Origin: an uncultured Clostridia bacterium
Lineage (GTDB): Bacteria > Bacillota > Clostridia > Oscillospirales > Acutalibacteraceae
NCBI GenBank assembly: GCA_946626015.1
Contig: CAMOTT010000046.1
Span: forward strand, 1-11,476
Length of the DNA stretch: 11,476 nucleotides
Direction: 5' to 3'
Shown here: piece after piece, positions 1 to 5,911 of the stretch
Layout: each line of letters begins with the position of its first letter
Position numbering within the stretch: position 1 is the stretch's first letter
Position numbers and translations under genes: made by a program
Notes under the pieces: model-generated
What the model saw: only the letters and a program-made list of their open reading frames with translations
Told to the model about the DNA's origin: nothing
Databases searched by the model: none

Positions 1-351
1 GGCAACAGCGAACGGGCGTTCGGCATACTCAACACCGTGCTTTCACAAAAGGTGGAGCCGGTTATAATACTGGGCACCATCATAATGGCGTTTGTTGATA
101 TGTACAGGGCAAAGGTTGCCGTGGCAGGGGGAGAAAGACCCGACTACCCGGCAAAGCTGTTCAATTACAGGGGCAGGGAGTTCCGTCTGCGCAACGCTGC
201 AAGGGATGCCTCCGGTCTGTCTATAACGGATCTGAGAGCCTGCCTGGACGAGCTGGACAGGGCGGACAGGTTGCTGAAAAATTCCTCCATCGATCCACGT
301 ACAGTGCTTGAACAGTGCATGACAAGATTGATGCTCTTGAGCAATCGTTGA
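1..351 (+). CDS. holA: DNA polymerase III delta subunit, C-terminal part (5' end outside window)
   Basis: Frame 1 is open from the first base to the TGA at 349-351, giving 116 residues of a protein that begins upstream of the window. The visible part resembles the C-terminal helical collar domain of the clamp-loader delta subunit. It opens with an AFxxL..L segment followed by EPVIILGTIIMAF, matching the family pattern in which a stretch 'EP..IL..l...F' precedes a long helix. It ends with an LRxAAR..S...L...L..L..AD..LK pattern, seen here around residues 69-93 of the fragment. In the family, delta opens the beta sliding clamp during loading at the replication fork. The catalytically informative N-terminal AAA-like domain is not in the window, so the call rests on the C-terminal pattern alone. 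The next gene starts 22 bases downstream on the same strand, so co-transcription is likely. Confidence 0.82.
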   Translation, partial: GNSERAFGILNTVLSQKVEPVIILGTIIMAFVDMYRAKVAVAGGERPDYPAKLFNYRGREFRLRNAARDASGLSITDLRACLDELDRADRLLKNSSIDPRTVLEQCMTRLMLLSNR

Positions 352-373
352 CGATCAGTTAAAGGTTTTACTT

Positions 374-982
374 ATGATAAAGATAGACAGAGTGGTAATC
401 GTCGAAGGCAAATATGACAAAATAAGACTTACTCCGATACTGGACGCTGTTATAATAGAAACCGATGGCTTCGGTATATTCAAGGATAAGGCCAAGCAGA
501 AGCTCATAAGAAGGCTTGCGGAGACAAAGGGCCTGCTCATACTCACAGACAGCGACTCGGCAGGGTTCAGGATACGTTCCTTCATCGGCGGCTCCGTTCC
601 GCCGGACAGAGTGGCTCACGCCTATATCCCGGATATCTTCGGCAAGGAGAGGCGCAAGGAATCCCCATCAAAGGAGGGTAAATTGGGCGTTGAGGGCGTC
701 CCGGATGAAGTGCTTGTCAAGGCGCTGGAAAACGCCGGAGTCACCTGCACCCAAACACAAAGCAGGGGACGTCAGGTCACTGTGACCGACCTGTATGAGG
801 ACGGTATCAGCGGAGGTACGGACAGCAGGTCAAAACGTCAGGCGCTCCTGAAAAAATTCGACCTGCCGGAGAGATTGTCCACAAGCTCGCTTGTAAAGAT
901 GATAAACATATTTATGACTTACGATGAATACAAAACGGCGGTAAACGAGATAGCTCAGACCGCCGGACAAAAGGGTGTATAG
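374..982 (+). CDS. rnmV: Ribonuclease M5-like Toprim/DUF4093 protein
   Basis: This 202-residue protein starts at an ATG preceded by AAAGG at an 8-base spacing. Residues 6-15 hold the first Toprim motif, with the catalytic-type Glu at position 11 (VIVEGKYDK). Residues 54-68 hold the second, LLILTDSDSAGFRIR, whose Asp59 and Asp61 are the expected metal ligands. Around residues 91-120 a basic, glycine-rich stretch leads into GKLGVEGVPDEVLVKALE, characteristic of the RNase M5 family (the Bacillus subtilis protein is about 186 residues). The remaining C-terminal part fits DUF4093. RNase M5 matures 5S rRNA by cutting its double-stranded precursor, in Bacillus with the help of ribosomal protein L18. 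In Bacillus rnmV neighbours ksgA; here it lies between holA and ispF. A different Toprim nuclease or primase-like role cannot be excluded, but the all-over pattern fits M5 well. Confidence 0.86.
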   Translation: MIKIDRVVIVEGKYDKIRLTPILDAVIIETDGFGIFKDKAKQKLIRRLAETKGLLILTDSDSAGFRIRSFIGGSVPPDRVAHAYIPDIFGKERRKESPSKEGKLGVEGVPDEVLVKALENAGVTCTQTQSRGRQVTVTDLYEDGISGGTDSRSKRQALLKKFDLPERLSTSSLVKMINIFMTYDEYKTAVNEIAQTAGQKGV

Positions 983-983
983 T

Positions 984-1460
984 ATGCTGAGAATAGGCCA
1001 CGGATACGATGTGCACCGCCTTGTGCCAGGCAGAAAGCTAATCCTGGGCGGAGTGGAAATAGAATACGAAAAAGGTCTGCTGGGTCATTCGGATGCGGAT
1101 GTGCTGCTCCACGCCGTAGCCGACGCGCTTTTGGGCGCTGCGGCTTTCGGAGATATCGGCGGTATGTTCCCGGACAGCGACGAGAAATATAAGGACGCGG
1201 ACAGCCTTGCGCTTTTGAGAGAGGTGGTAAAAAGGCTCTGGGAGAGTGGCTGCACAGTGGGCAACGTTGACGCCACCGTGATAGCTCAGGCGCCCAAGCT
1301 CAAGAGCTTTATTCCCCTAATGAGGGAGAACATAGCGGCAGCCTGCGGAGTTGATAAGGATTTTATCAGCGTCAAAGCCACAACAGAGGAGGGACTTGGC
1401 TTCTCCGGCAGCGGAGAGGGCATAGCCGCCCATGCCGTGTGCACGATAGACAAAAAATGA
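984..1460 (+). CDS. ispF: 2-C-methyl-D-erythritol 2,4-cyclodiphosphate synthase
   Basis: The enzyme converts CDP-methylerythritol 2-phosphate to methylerythritol 2,4-cyclodiphosphate, releasing CMP, in the non-mevalonate isoprenoid pathway; it works as a cytoplasmic homotrimer. From the ATG at 984 the protein has 158 residues, the normal family length. The N-terminus reads RIGHGYDVHRL, placing metal ligands Asp9 and His11. The third ligand is His43, in the conserved block GHSDADVLLHAVADALLGAA. The FPDSD segment (62-66) and the C-terminal KATTEEGLGFSG block are also present. An in-frame GTG at 975 would add three residues, but the site AAAGGG (970-975) sits 8 bases before ATG 984 and would overlap that GTG, so 984 is preferred. 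The start lies one base after the rnmV stop, indicating translational coupling. The usual partner ispD is not adjacent. Confidence 0.97.
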   Translation: MLRIGHGYDVHRLVPGRKLILGGVEIEYEKGLLGHSDADVLLHAVADALLGAAAFGDIGGMFPDSDEKYKDADSLALLREVVKRLWESGCTVGNVDATVIAQAPKLKSFIPLMRENIAAACGVDKDFISVKATTEEGLGFSGSGEGIAAHAVCTIDKK

Positions 1461-1509
1461 TCCCCCGGGCAGTGACTTGGGGTTACAGATATAAAGAAGG
1501 GCGTGTATT

Positions 1510-2391
1510 ATGTCTTATTATTGGAGTGAAATGGTCAGCTTCTTTAAAGAAGTGGGTTCGGTGATACTGTCGTTCAGGTTCGCCGATCTGTTGGATATAT
1601 TGTTGGTCGCATTTATTATATACCATATTATAAATCTTATCCGGGAGACAAGAGCGGCTTTGCTGTTCAAGGGTCTGCTGTTGGTGGGCGTGGCATACGT
1701 CATCATCTACTGCCTGAATATGCAGGCCAGCAAATTCATCTTCCAGAAACTGCTCGTGAATATCATTCTTGTTCTTGTGGTGCTGTTCCAGCCGGAGATA
1801 CGCCACGCGCTGGAAAGCGTGGGCAGGAGCAACATATCCCTTGCGAACATCTTCAACCGTAACGATGAACAGCCGGACAATTCCGAGATCAAAAAATCCA
1901 TCATTGAGATAGTTCGCGCCTGCGTTGATATGAGCGGCAAAAAAATAGGCGCTCTGATCGTTTTTGAGCGGGAGACTCCGCTGGGAGAAATAATCAACAC
2001 CGGCACCGAAATAGACGCTACTGTCAGCCGGGAGCTTATAGGCAACATATTTTATCCAAAGTCACCGCTACATGACGGAGCGGCGATCATCAGGGCAGGC
2101 AAGCTCAAGGCGGCAAGCTGTATATTGCCCCTCACCGGCAATAATTCCATCAGCAGTGATCTTGGCACGCGCCACAGGGCTGCCATAGGTATCAGTGAGG
2201 AAAGCGACGCTATCATACTGGTTGTGTCCGAGGAGACCGGCGACATTTCCATAGCTCAGAGCGGAAAGCTTGAGCGGAATGTTTCGGACGGCGTTATTAT
2301 GGAAAGGCTGGCTGAGGCTCTTGTGCAGACGGACACCTCCGATGAAAAAAAGGGTGTTTTCTCAAAACTGTTCGGCAGGGGCAGCCGCTGA
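1510..2391 (+). CDS. cdaA: Membrane diadenylate cyclase (c-di-AMP synthase)
   Basis: This 293-residue protein has the CdaA/DacA layout. Three hydrophobic helices occupy about residues 24-44, 52-70 and 80-93, followed by a linker and a cytoplasmic DAC domain from roughly 100 to 270. Both catalytic signatures are visible: DGA at 189-191 inside PLHDGAAII, and RHR at 221-223 inside GTRHRAAIGIS. The enzyme condenses two ATP into cyclic di-AMP, an essential messenger in many Firmicutes that controls potassium and osmolyte transport and affects cell-wall homeostasis. Its start has a good site, AAGAAGGG, 8 bases upstream. The gene follows ispF after 49 bases and precedes cdaR after 60 bases, as in the conserved cdaA-cdaR pair. 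CdaR-type proteins modulate this enzyme through the membrane. No residue expected for activity appears to be missing. Confidence 0.97.
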   Translation: MSYYWSEMVSFFKEVGSVILSFRFADLLDILLVAFIIYHIINLIRETRAALLFKGLLLVGVAYVIIYCLNMQASKFIFQKLLVNIILVLVVLFQPEIRHALESVGRSNISLANIFNRNDEQPDNSEIKKSIIEIVRACVDMSGKKIGALIVFERETPLGEIINTGTEIDATVSRELIGNIFYPKSPLHDGAAIIRAGKLKAASCILPLTGNNSISSDLGTRHRAAIGISEESDAIILVVSEETGDISIAQSGKLERNVSDGVIMERLAEALVQTDTSDEKKGVFSKLFGRGSR

Positions 2392-2451
2392 TCTGTCCCC
2401 GGGCAGGTAGTGGAGCAGTATAGCTCAAGTTAGAAAGGATCTGATCAACTT

Positions 2452-3732
2452 ATGTCTAAAAGCAGAAAAATAAGCCTGCACGCGCTTTTCAGAAATAAAA
2501 AATTCACAATAGTTTTTTCAGTTGTGTTAGCTATATTCATATGGCTGTTCGTGGCGGTCAATTACAGCCCCGTTGAAACAAGGGTCATCAACAATGTGCC
2601 GGTGACGCTGAACCTTAAGGACAGCGTGCCCACCAAGCTCAACCTGAGACCCTTTGGCGAAAAGGAGTATTATGTTGACGTCACCGTAAAGGGCAAAAGG
2701 GTCTTTATCAATCAGTCCGCCCTTACGGCAGAGGATCTGATAGCAACGGCTGTTACCAATCAGGTGGATTCCGCCGGCAAACATTCCCTGCAGGTCAAGG
2801 TTTCGCCAAAGAACAGCAACGCCGATTTTGAAATTATAGAATACTCAAACGACTATATCCAGGTGTATTTTGACACTTACAAGGAGAGCGAGTACACCAT
2901 CGAACCGGATATTATATGCGATAAACTTGTGCCGGAGGGATATATCAGCGACGATATAATTCTTTCCTCCACAAAGATTGCTATATCAGGCCCGGCCGCC
3001 GAGATGGACAAAATAAACCAGGTGATCGCCCGTGTGGAGATAGACGAGCCCCTTACCGCGACCGAGACCTACAAGGCAGAGATAGTTCCCGTCAGCAAAA
3101 ACAGCGAATCCTTCAAATACCTGACCCTTGACGCCTCCTCCGGGGAGATAAGCGTTACGGTGCCGGTGCTCAAAAAGGGCACGCTGCCGGTGGGAGTTTC
3201 TTTTAAAAACGTTCCTGCTTATTACCTCAAAAATCCCCTCAAGGTGAGCGCGAGACCCTCTGCGGCGGATATAGCCATGCCTACGGACAAGATGGAGACG
3301 GCCGAAAATGTCAACGTGGGAGTTGTGGATTTTTCCACCCTTTCTCCAACTGAAAACAAGTTCGTTTTCAAAGCCGCAGACGTTACGGAGGCAAAGATCA
3401 CAGACGATACCGAAGAGTTCAGCATAAGCATAGATATGTCCGGCATGGGTACTGTCCGGGGCTTGTCGCTGCCCTCCGAGAATATTACAAAGGCTGTTAC
3501 CAAGGACGGCAAAACCATAACGGTAAACACGGATGGAATAAACGGTATCGAGGTAGTGGGTCCGGAGGGCTCCCTGAGTTCGATCACATCCGACAGGCTT
3601 ACAGGCAAGCTGGATATTTCAAAGCTTGACGAAAGCAAGACCGAGCAGACACTGCCTGTGGTGATCGGAATAAGAGATATGGACAACTGCTGGGTCTACG
3701 GCAGCTATACTGTGCCGGTGACGGTCGAATAA
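2452..3732 (+). CDS. cdaR: YbbR-repeat regulator of diadenylate cyclase
   Basis: The 426-residue product has a short basic N-terminus, one membrane segment at about residues 18-38 (including VLAIFIWLFVAVNY), and an extracytoplasmic remainder. That part is built from about four YbbR-type beta repeats: roughly 45-140, 147-238, a more diverged one at 243-330, and 335-426. Repeat boundaries show the typical 'v.vsGp...i..i' pattern, for example IAISGPAAEMDKI (177-189) and IEVVGPEGSLSSI (366-378), each followed by a 'v.a.vDis' strand. In Firmicutes CdaR binds CdaA through the membrane and adjusts c-di-AMP output. The position directly after cdaA supports that role. AAAGGA lies 12 bases upstream of the ATG, a slightly long spacing. 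In Bacillus and relatives glmM follows cdaR; here a lipoprotein gene follows instead. Confidence 0.91.
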   Translation: MSKSRKISLHALFRNKKFTIVFSVVLAIFIWLFVAVNYSPVETRVINNVPVTLNLKDSVPTKLNLRPFGEKEYYVDVTVKGKRVFINQSALTAEDLIATAVTNQVDSAGKHSLQVKVSPKNSNADFEIIEYSNDYIQVYFDTYKESEYTIEPDIICDKLVPEGYISDDIILSSTKIAISGPAAEMDKINQVIARVEIDEPLTATETYKAEIVPVSKNSESFKYLTLDASSGEISVTVPVLKKGTLPVGVSFKNVPAYYLKNPLKVSARPSAADIAMPTDKMETAENVNVGVVDFSTLSPTENKFVFKAADVTEAKITDDTEEFSISIDMSGMGTVRGLSLPSENITKAVTKDGKTITVNTDGINGIEVVGPEGSLSSITSDRLTGKLDISKLDESKTEQTLPVVIGIRDMDNCWVYGSYTVPVTVE

Positions 3733-3771
3733 TTCCCGGACGCGGAGCGGACAGATCAAGAATACGAGTTG

Positions 3772-3778
3772 AAAGGAG
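3772..3778 (+). promoter_or_regulatory. Ribosome binding site that favours the GTG start of the lipoprotein
   Basis: AAAGGAG lies 10 bases before the GTG at 3789 but only 4 bases before an in-frame TTG at 3783. Spacing and codon preference favour GTG. The resulting signal peptide then begins with a basic KKR cluster directly after the initiator, as lipoprotein signals do. Confidence 0.65.
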
Positions 3779-3788
3779 CGGATTGCCT

Positions 3789-5156
3789 GTGAAAAAAAGG
3801 ATAATGACCCTTGCGGCGGCGCTGTTGCTGATATGCGCGGCTCTGGGCGGCTGCTCTTTCGATATCAAAACGGTGTCGGACACTTTAAAGCCGCCTAAGC
3901 TGTACGGTGAAAACCGGGAGATGCAGATGGCGTTTGAAAAATACGCCGGTAGTGATGTCTTGATGAAATCCGCCGTCTCCGGCGAGCACAGATCCTCCTT
4001 TGTGCTGTATGATATTGACGGCAACGGTTCCGATGAGGCTCTTGTGTTTTATGCCGAAGGCAGCAACAAATCCCAGGTCAAGATCGAAATAATGGAAAAA
4101 ACGGACGGGCAGTGGACGCCGATAGTAAATCTTCCCGGTTCGGGCAGCGAGGTCTATTCCGTAAACTTTGCAAAGATGGATCAAGACAGCTTCAGCGAGA
4201 TCATAGTGGGCTGGAGCCTGTATGAAAAATCATCCGAAAAACTGTTTACCGTTTTCCGCGTTGACAAAAAGCTTGAAGATATAAGCTCCGTATGTACGGA
4301 GAGCTTTACTTACATGATGCCTGTTGACCTTGACAATGACGGCTTGAAGGAACTTTTTTATATTTCCATTGACGCTACCAACAAGACCAGACAGGCCGCC
4401 GCCAAAATGCTCAAGCTGCAGGGCGGCAAAACAATGGAGATTACAGGCGAGGCGAAGGTGGATTCAGGCGTGAGCGGTTACAGCTCCGTCAAGGTGGAAC
4501 GGCTGTCCGAGAGCTCCCCGGTCAGGGTGTACCTTGACGCGGTAAAGGGTGAAAATCAGATGATAACCGACGTTGTATATTACGACGTCAGCTCCCGGAG
4601 TTTGGTGGCGCCCCTGCTGGATAAGCAGTCTCAATCCAATATCCAGACGTGGAGGAACATAAACCTGCCCAGCATAGATATAAATTCCGACGGGATAATC
4701 GAGATCCCGACTCAATCGATATTCAAGGGAGGGAGGGAGGTACATAACAACAACAGATCCTCCTCCAATATATACAGAACCGACTGGTGCCAGCTGGTGG
4801 GGAATAAATTGCAAACAGTTATCTATTCCTATACGGACGTGGAGAACGGATACGTTTTCTCCATCCCCGAAGGGCTTTTGAGGAGCGTCACCGTAGAAAA
4901 AAACTCCGACGACGGAAGCGTGACCTTCTACAAATACAGCCGGAGCAGAGATAAAAGGGGCAATGCGCTGCTCACGATAAAATCTATTGACGAGCTTGTG
5001 TGGCAGAAAGAGCAGGCAGGTTCGGAATACAGCGAGATAATGTCCGTAAACGGCAAAGTCGTGGTTTATGATATAACAGAAGACGGTAAAGAGCTTGAGA
5101 TAACGCCGGACGAACTGAGTAAGTGTCTTATACGGCTCGATTACAGTAATAAATGA
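3789..5156 (+). CDS. Secreted lipoprotein with Asp-rich VCBS/FG-GAP-like loops
   Basis: From the GTG at 3789 this protein has 455 residues. Its N-terminus is a lipoprotein signal: KKR at 2-4, a hydrophobic core at about 8-19, and the lipobox LGGC with the lipidated Cys at 22. It should therefore be anchored on the outer face of the membrane. The mature part carries repeated acidic loops followed by short hydrophobic strands: DIDGNGSDE (75-83), a weaker DQDSFSEI (131-138), DLDNDGLKE (180-188) and DINSDGIIE (297-305). These resemble the calcium-binding loops of VCBS/FG-GAP beta-propeller repeats, so a propeller-like fold is plausible. No enzymatic motif is seen. It follows cdaR after 56 bases, and the response regulator starts only 15 bases after its stop. 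A role as an extracytoplasmic partner of CdaR or of the sensor kinase is possible but is inference from position. I do not recognise a named family member. Confidence 0.85.
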   Translation: MKKRIMTLAAALLLICAALGGCSFDIKTVSDTLKPPKLYGENREMQMAFEKYAGSDVLMKSAVSGEHRSSFVLYDIDGNGSDEALVFYAEGSNKSQVKIEIMEKTDGQWTPIVNLPGSGSEVYSVNFAKMDQDSFSEIIVGWSLYEKSSEKLFTVFRVDKKLEDISSVCTESFTYMMPVDLDNDGLKELFYISIDATNKTRQAAAKMLKLQGGKTMEITGEAKVDSGVSGYSSVKVERLSESSPVRVYLDAVKGENQMITDVVYYDVSSRSLVAPLLDKQSQSNIQTWRNINLPSIDINSDGIIEIPTQSIFKGGREVHNNNRSSSNIYRTDWCQLVGNKLQTVIYSYTDVENGYVFSIPEGLLRSVTVEKNSDDGSVTFYKYSRSRDKRGNALLTIKSIDELVWQKEQAGSEYSEIMSVNGKVVVYDITEDGKELEITPDELSKCLIRLDYSNK

Positions 5157-5171
5157 AAGGGGTAAGCCGGA

Positions 5172-5873
5172 ATGAAAAGAGTATTGGTCGCGGAGGATGA
5201 AGCTGCCATCCGTGAATTTATAGTTATCAATCTTGTGCGCAGCGGATATACGGTAGTGGACGTTCCCGACGGGGCGAAAGCCATAGAGGCGTTCAACGAC
5301 TGTAACGGTGATTTTGACGTTGCGCTTTTGGATATAATGATGCCGGAGATGGACGGTCTGGAGGTCTGCAAAAGGCTCAGAGCCATGAGCGGAAGCATAG
5401 GCATAATAATGCTCACCGCAAAAGCTCAGGAGATGGACAGGGTCACGGGTCTTATGATGGGCGCGGATGATTATGTTGTAAAGCCCTTTTCTCCCTCGGA
5501 GCTGATGGCCCGTGTGGACGCGGTATACAGGCGGGTCGCCATGCTTTCCGAAAAGAACAGCGGCGCCTCGGATTCCGGGGTGTATTTCAGCGAGGGCTTT
5601 GCGCTCAACACAAGAAACAGGACTCTTACCCGCAACGGCAAGCATATAGAATTGACCCAGGTAGAGTTCCAGATAATGGAATTTTTCTTCAAAAATCAGG
5701 GCGTGGCATTGAGCCGCACGGATATACTTAAAGGCGTGTGGGGCATCGAGAACCCGGGAGAAGAAAAAATAGTGGATGTCAACATAAGGCGTCTGCGCAT
5801 GAAAATCGAGGACGAGCCCTCCGAGCCCAAGCATTTGCTTACGGTTTGGGGCAAGGGCTACGAATGGGTATGA
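5172..5873 (+). CDS. OmpR/PhoB-family response regulator
   Basis: The 233-residue protein joins an N-terminal receiver domain (about 1-120) to a C-terminal winged-helix DNA-binding domain (about 136-233). In the receiver, the acidic pocket is E8-D9-E10, the phospho-acceptor is Asp54 (LLDIMMPEMDG), the switch threonine is Thr82 (MLTAK) and the conserved lysine is Lys104 (VVKPFSP). The DNA-binding half shows the OmpR-type run LTQVEFQIMEFF and, near the end, VDVNIRRLRMKIE followed by the wing residues WGKGYEW. All residues needed for phosphorylation-dependent control are present. AAAGGGG lies 9 bases before the ATG. The histidine kinase gene starts 38 bases downstream, so the two form a cognate pair. 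Targets cannot be read from the sequence; envelope or c-di-AMP-linked genes are a guess from the neighbours. Confidence 0.95.
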   Translation: MKRVLVAEDEAAIREFIVINLVRSGYTVVDVPDGAKAIEAFNDCNGDFDVALLDIMMPEMDGLEVCKRLRAMSGSIGIIMLTAKAQEMDRVTGLMMGADDYVVKPFSPSELMARVDAVYRRVAMLSEKNSGASDSGVYFSEGFALNTRNRTLTRNGKHIELTQVEFQIMEFFFKNQGVALSRTDILKGVWGIENPGEEKIVDVNIRRLRMKIEDEPSEPKHLLTVWGKGYEWV

Positions 5874-5895
5874 TGTATTAAGCAACGCTTGAAAG

Positions 5896-5903
5896 AAGGG
5901 AGG
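5896..5903 (+). promoter_or_regulatory. Ribosome binding site that sets the histidine kinase start
   Basis: AAGGGAGG ends 8 bases before the ATG at 5912. An in-frame GTG at 5903 overlaps this site and so cannot use it. The start at 5912 is therefore preferred. Confidence 0.8.
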
Positions 5904-5911
5904 TGTATGGA

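Noticed and set aside
42..68. Possible internal promoter TTCACA / TATAAT within holA
   Set aside because: The elements are good individually, but the spacer is only 15 bases and the site lies in coding sequence rich in ATA codons. It could drive rnmV weakly, but support is insufficient.
451..456. TATAAT within rnmV
   Set aside because: No -35-like hexamer lies 16-18 bases upstream (CTTACT at the expected place); it is made by Ile codons.
1462..1482. CCCC...GGGG inverted repeat after ispF as a terminator
   Set aside because: The stem is only about 4 base pairs with a long loop and there is no following T run, so it is not an intrinsic terminator.
2413..2426. GAGC/GCTC hairpin upstream of cdaR
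   Set aside because: A 4 base pair stem with a 6-base loop is within chance expectation and has no T run or riboswitch-like context.
4261..4285. TTGACA followed by TATAAG inside the lipoprotein gene
   Set aside because: The spacer is 13 bases, too short for a sigma-A promoter, and the region is coding.
4464..5885. A 473-codon open frame on the minus strand across the lipoprotein and response regulator genes
   Set aside because: It is antisense to two genes with clear signatures, has an unnatural His/Tyr/Val-rich composition, and shows no recognisable domain. It reflects the codon bias of the + strand genes.
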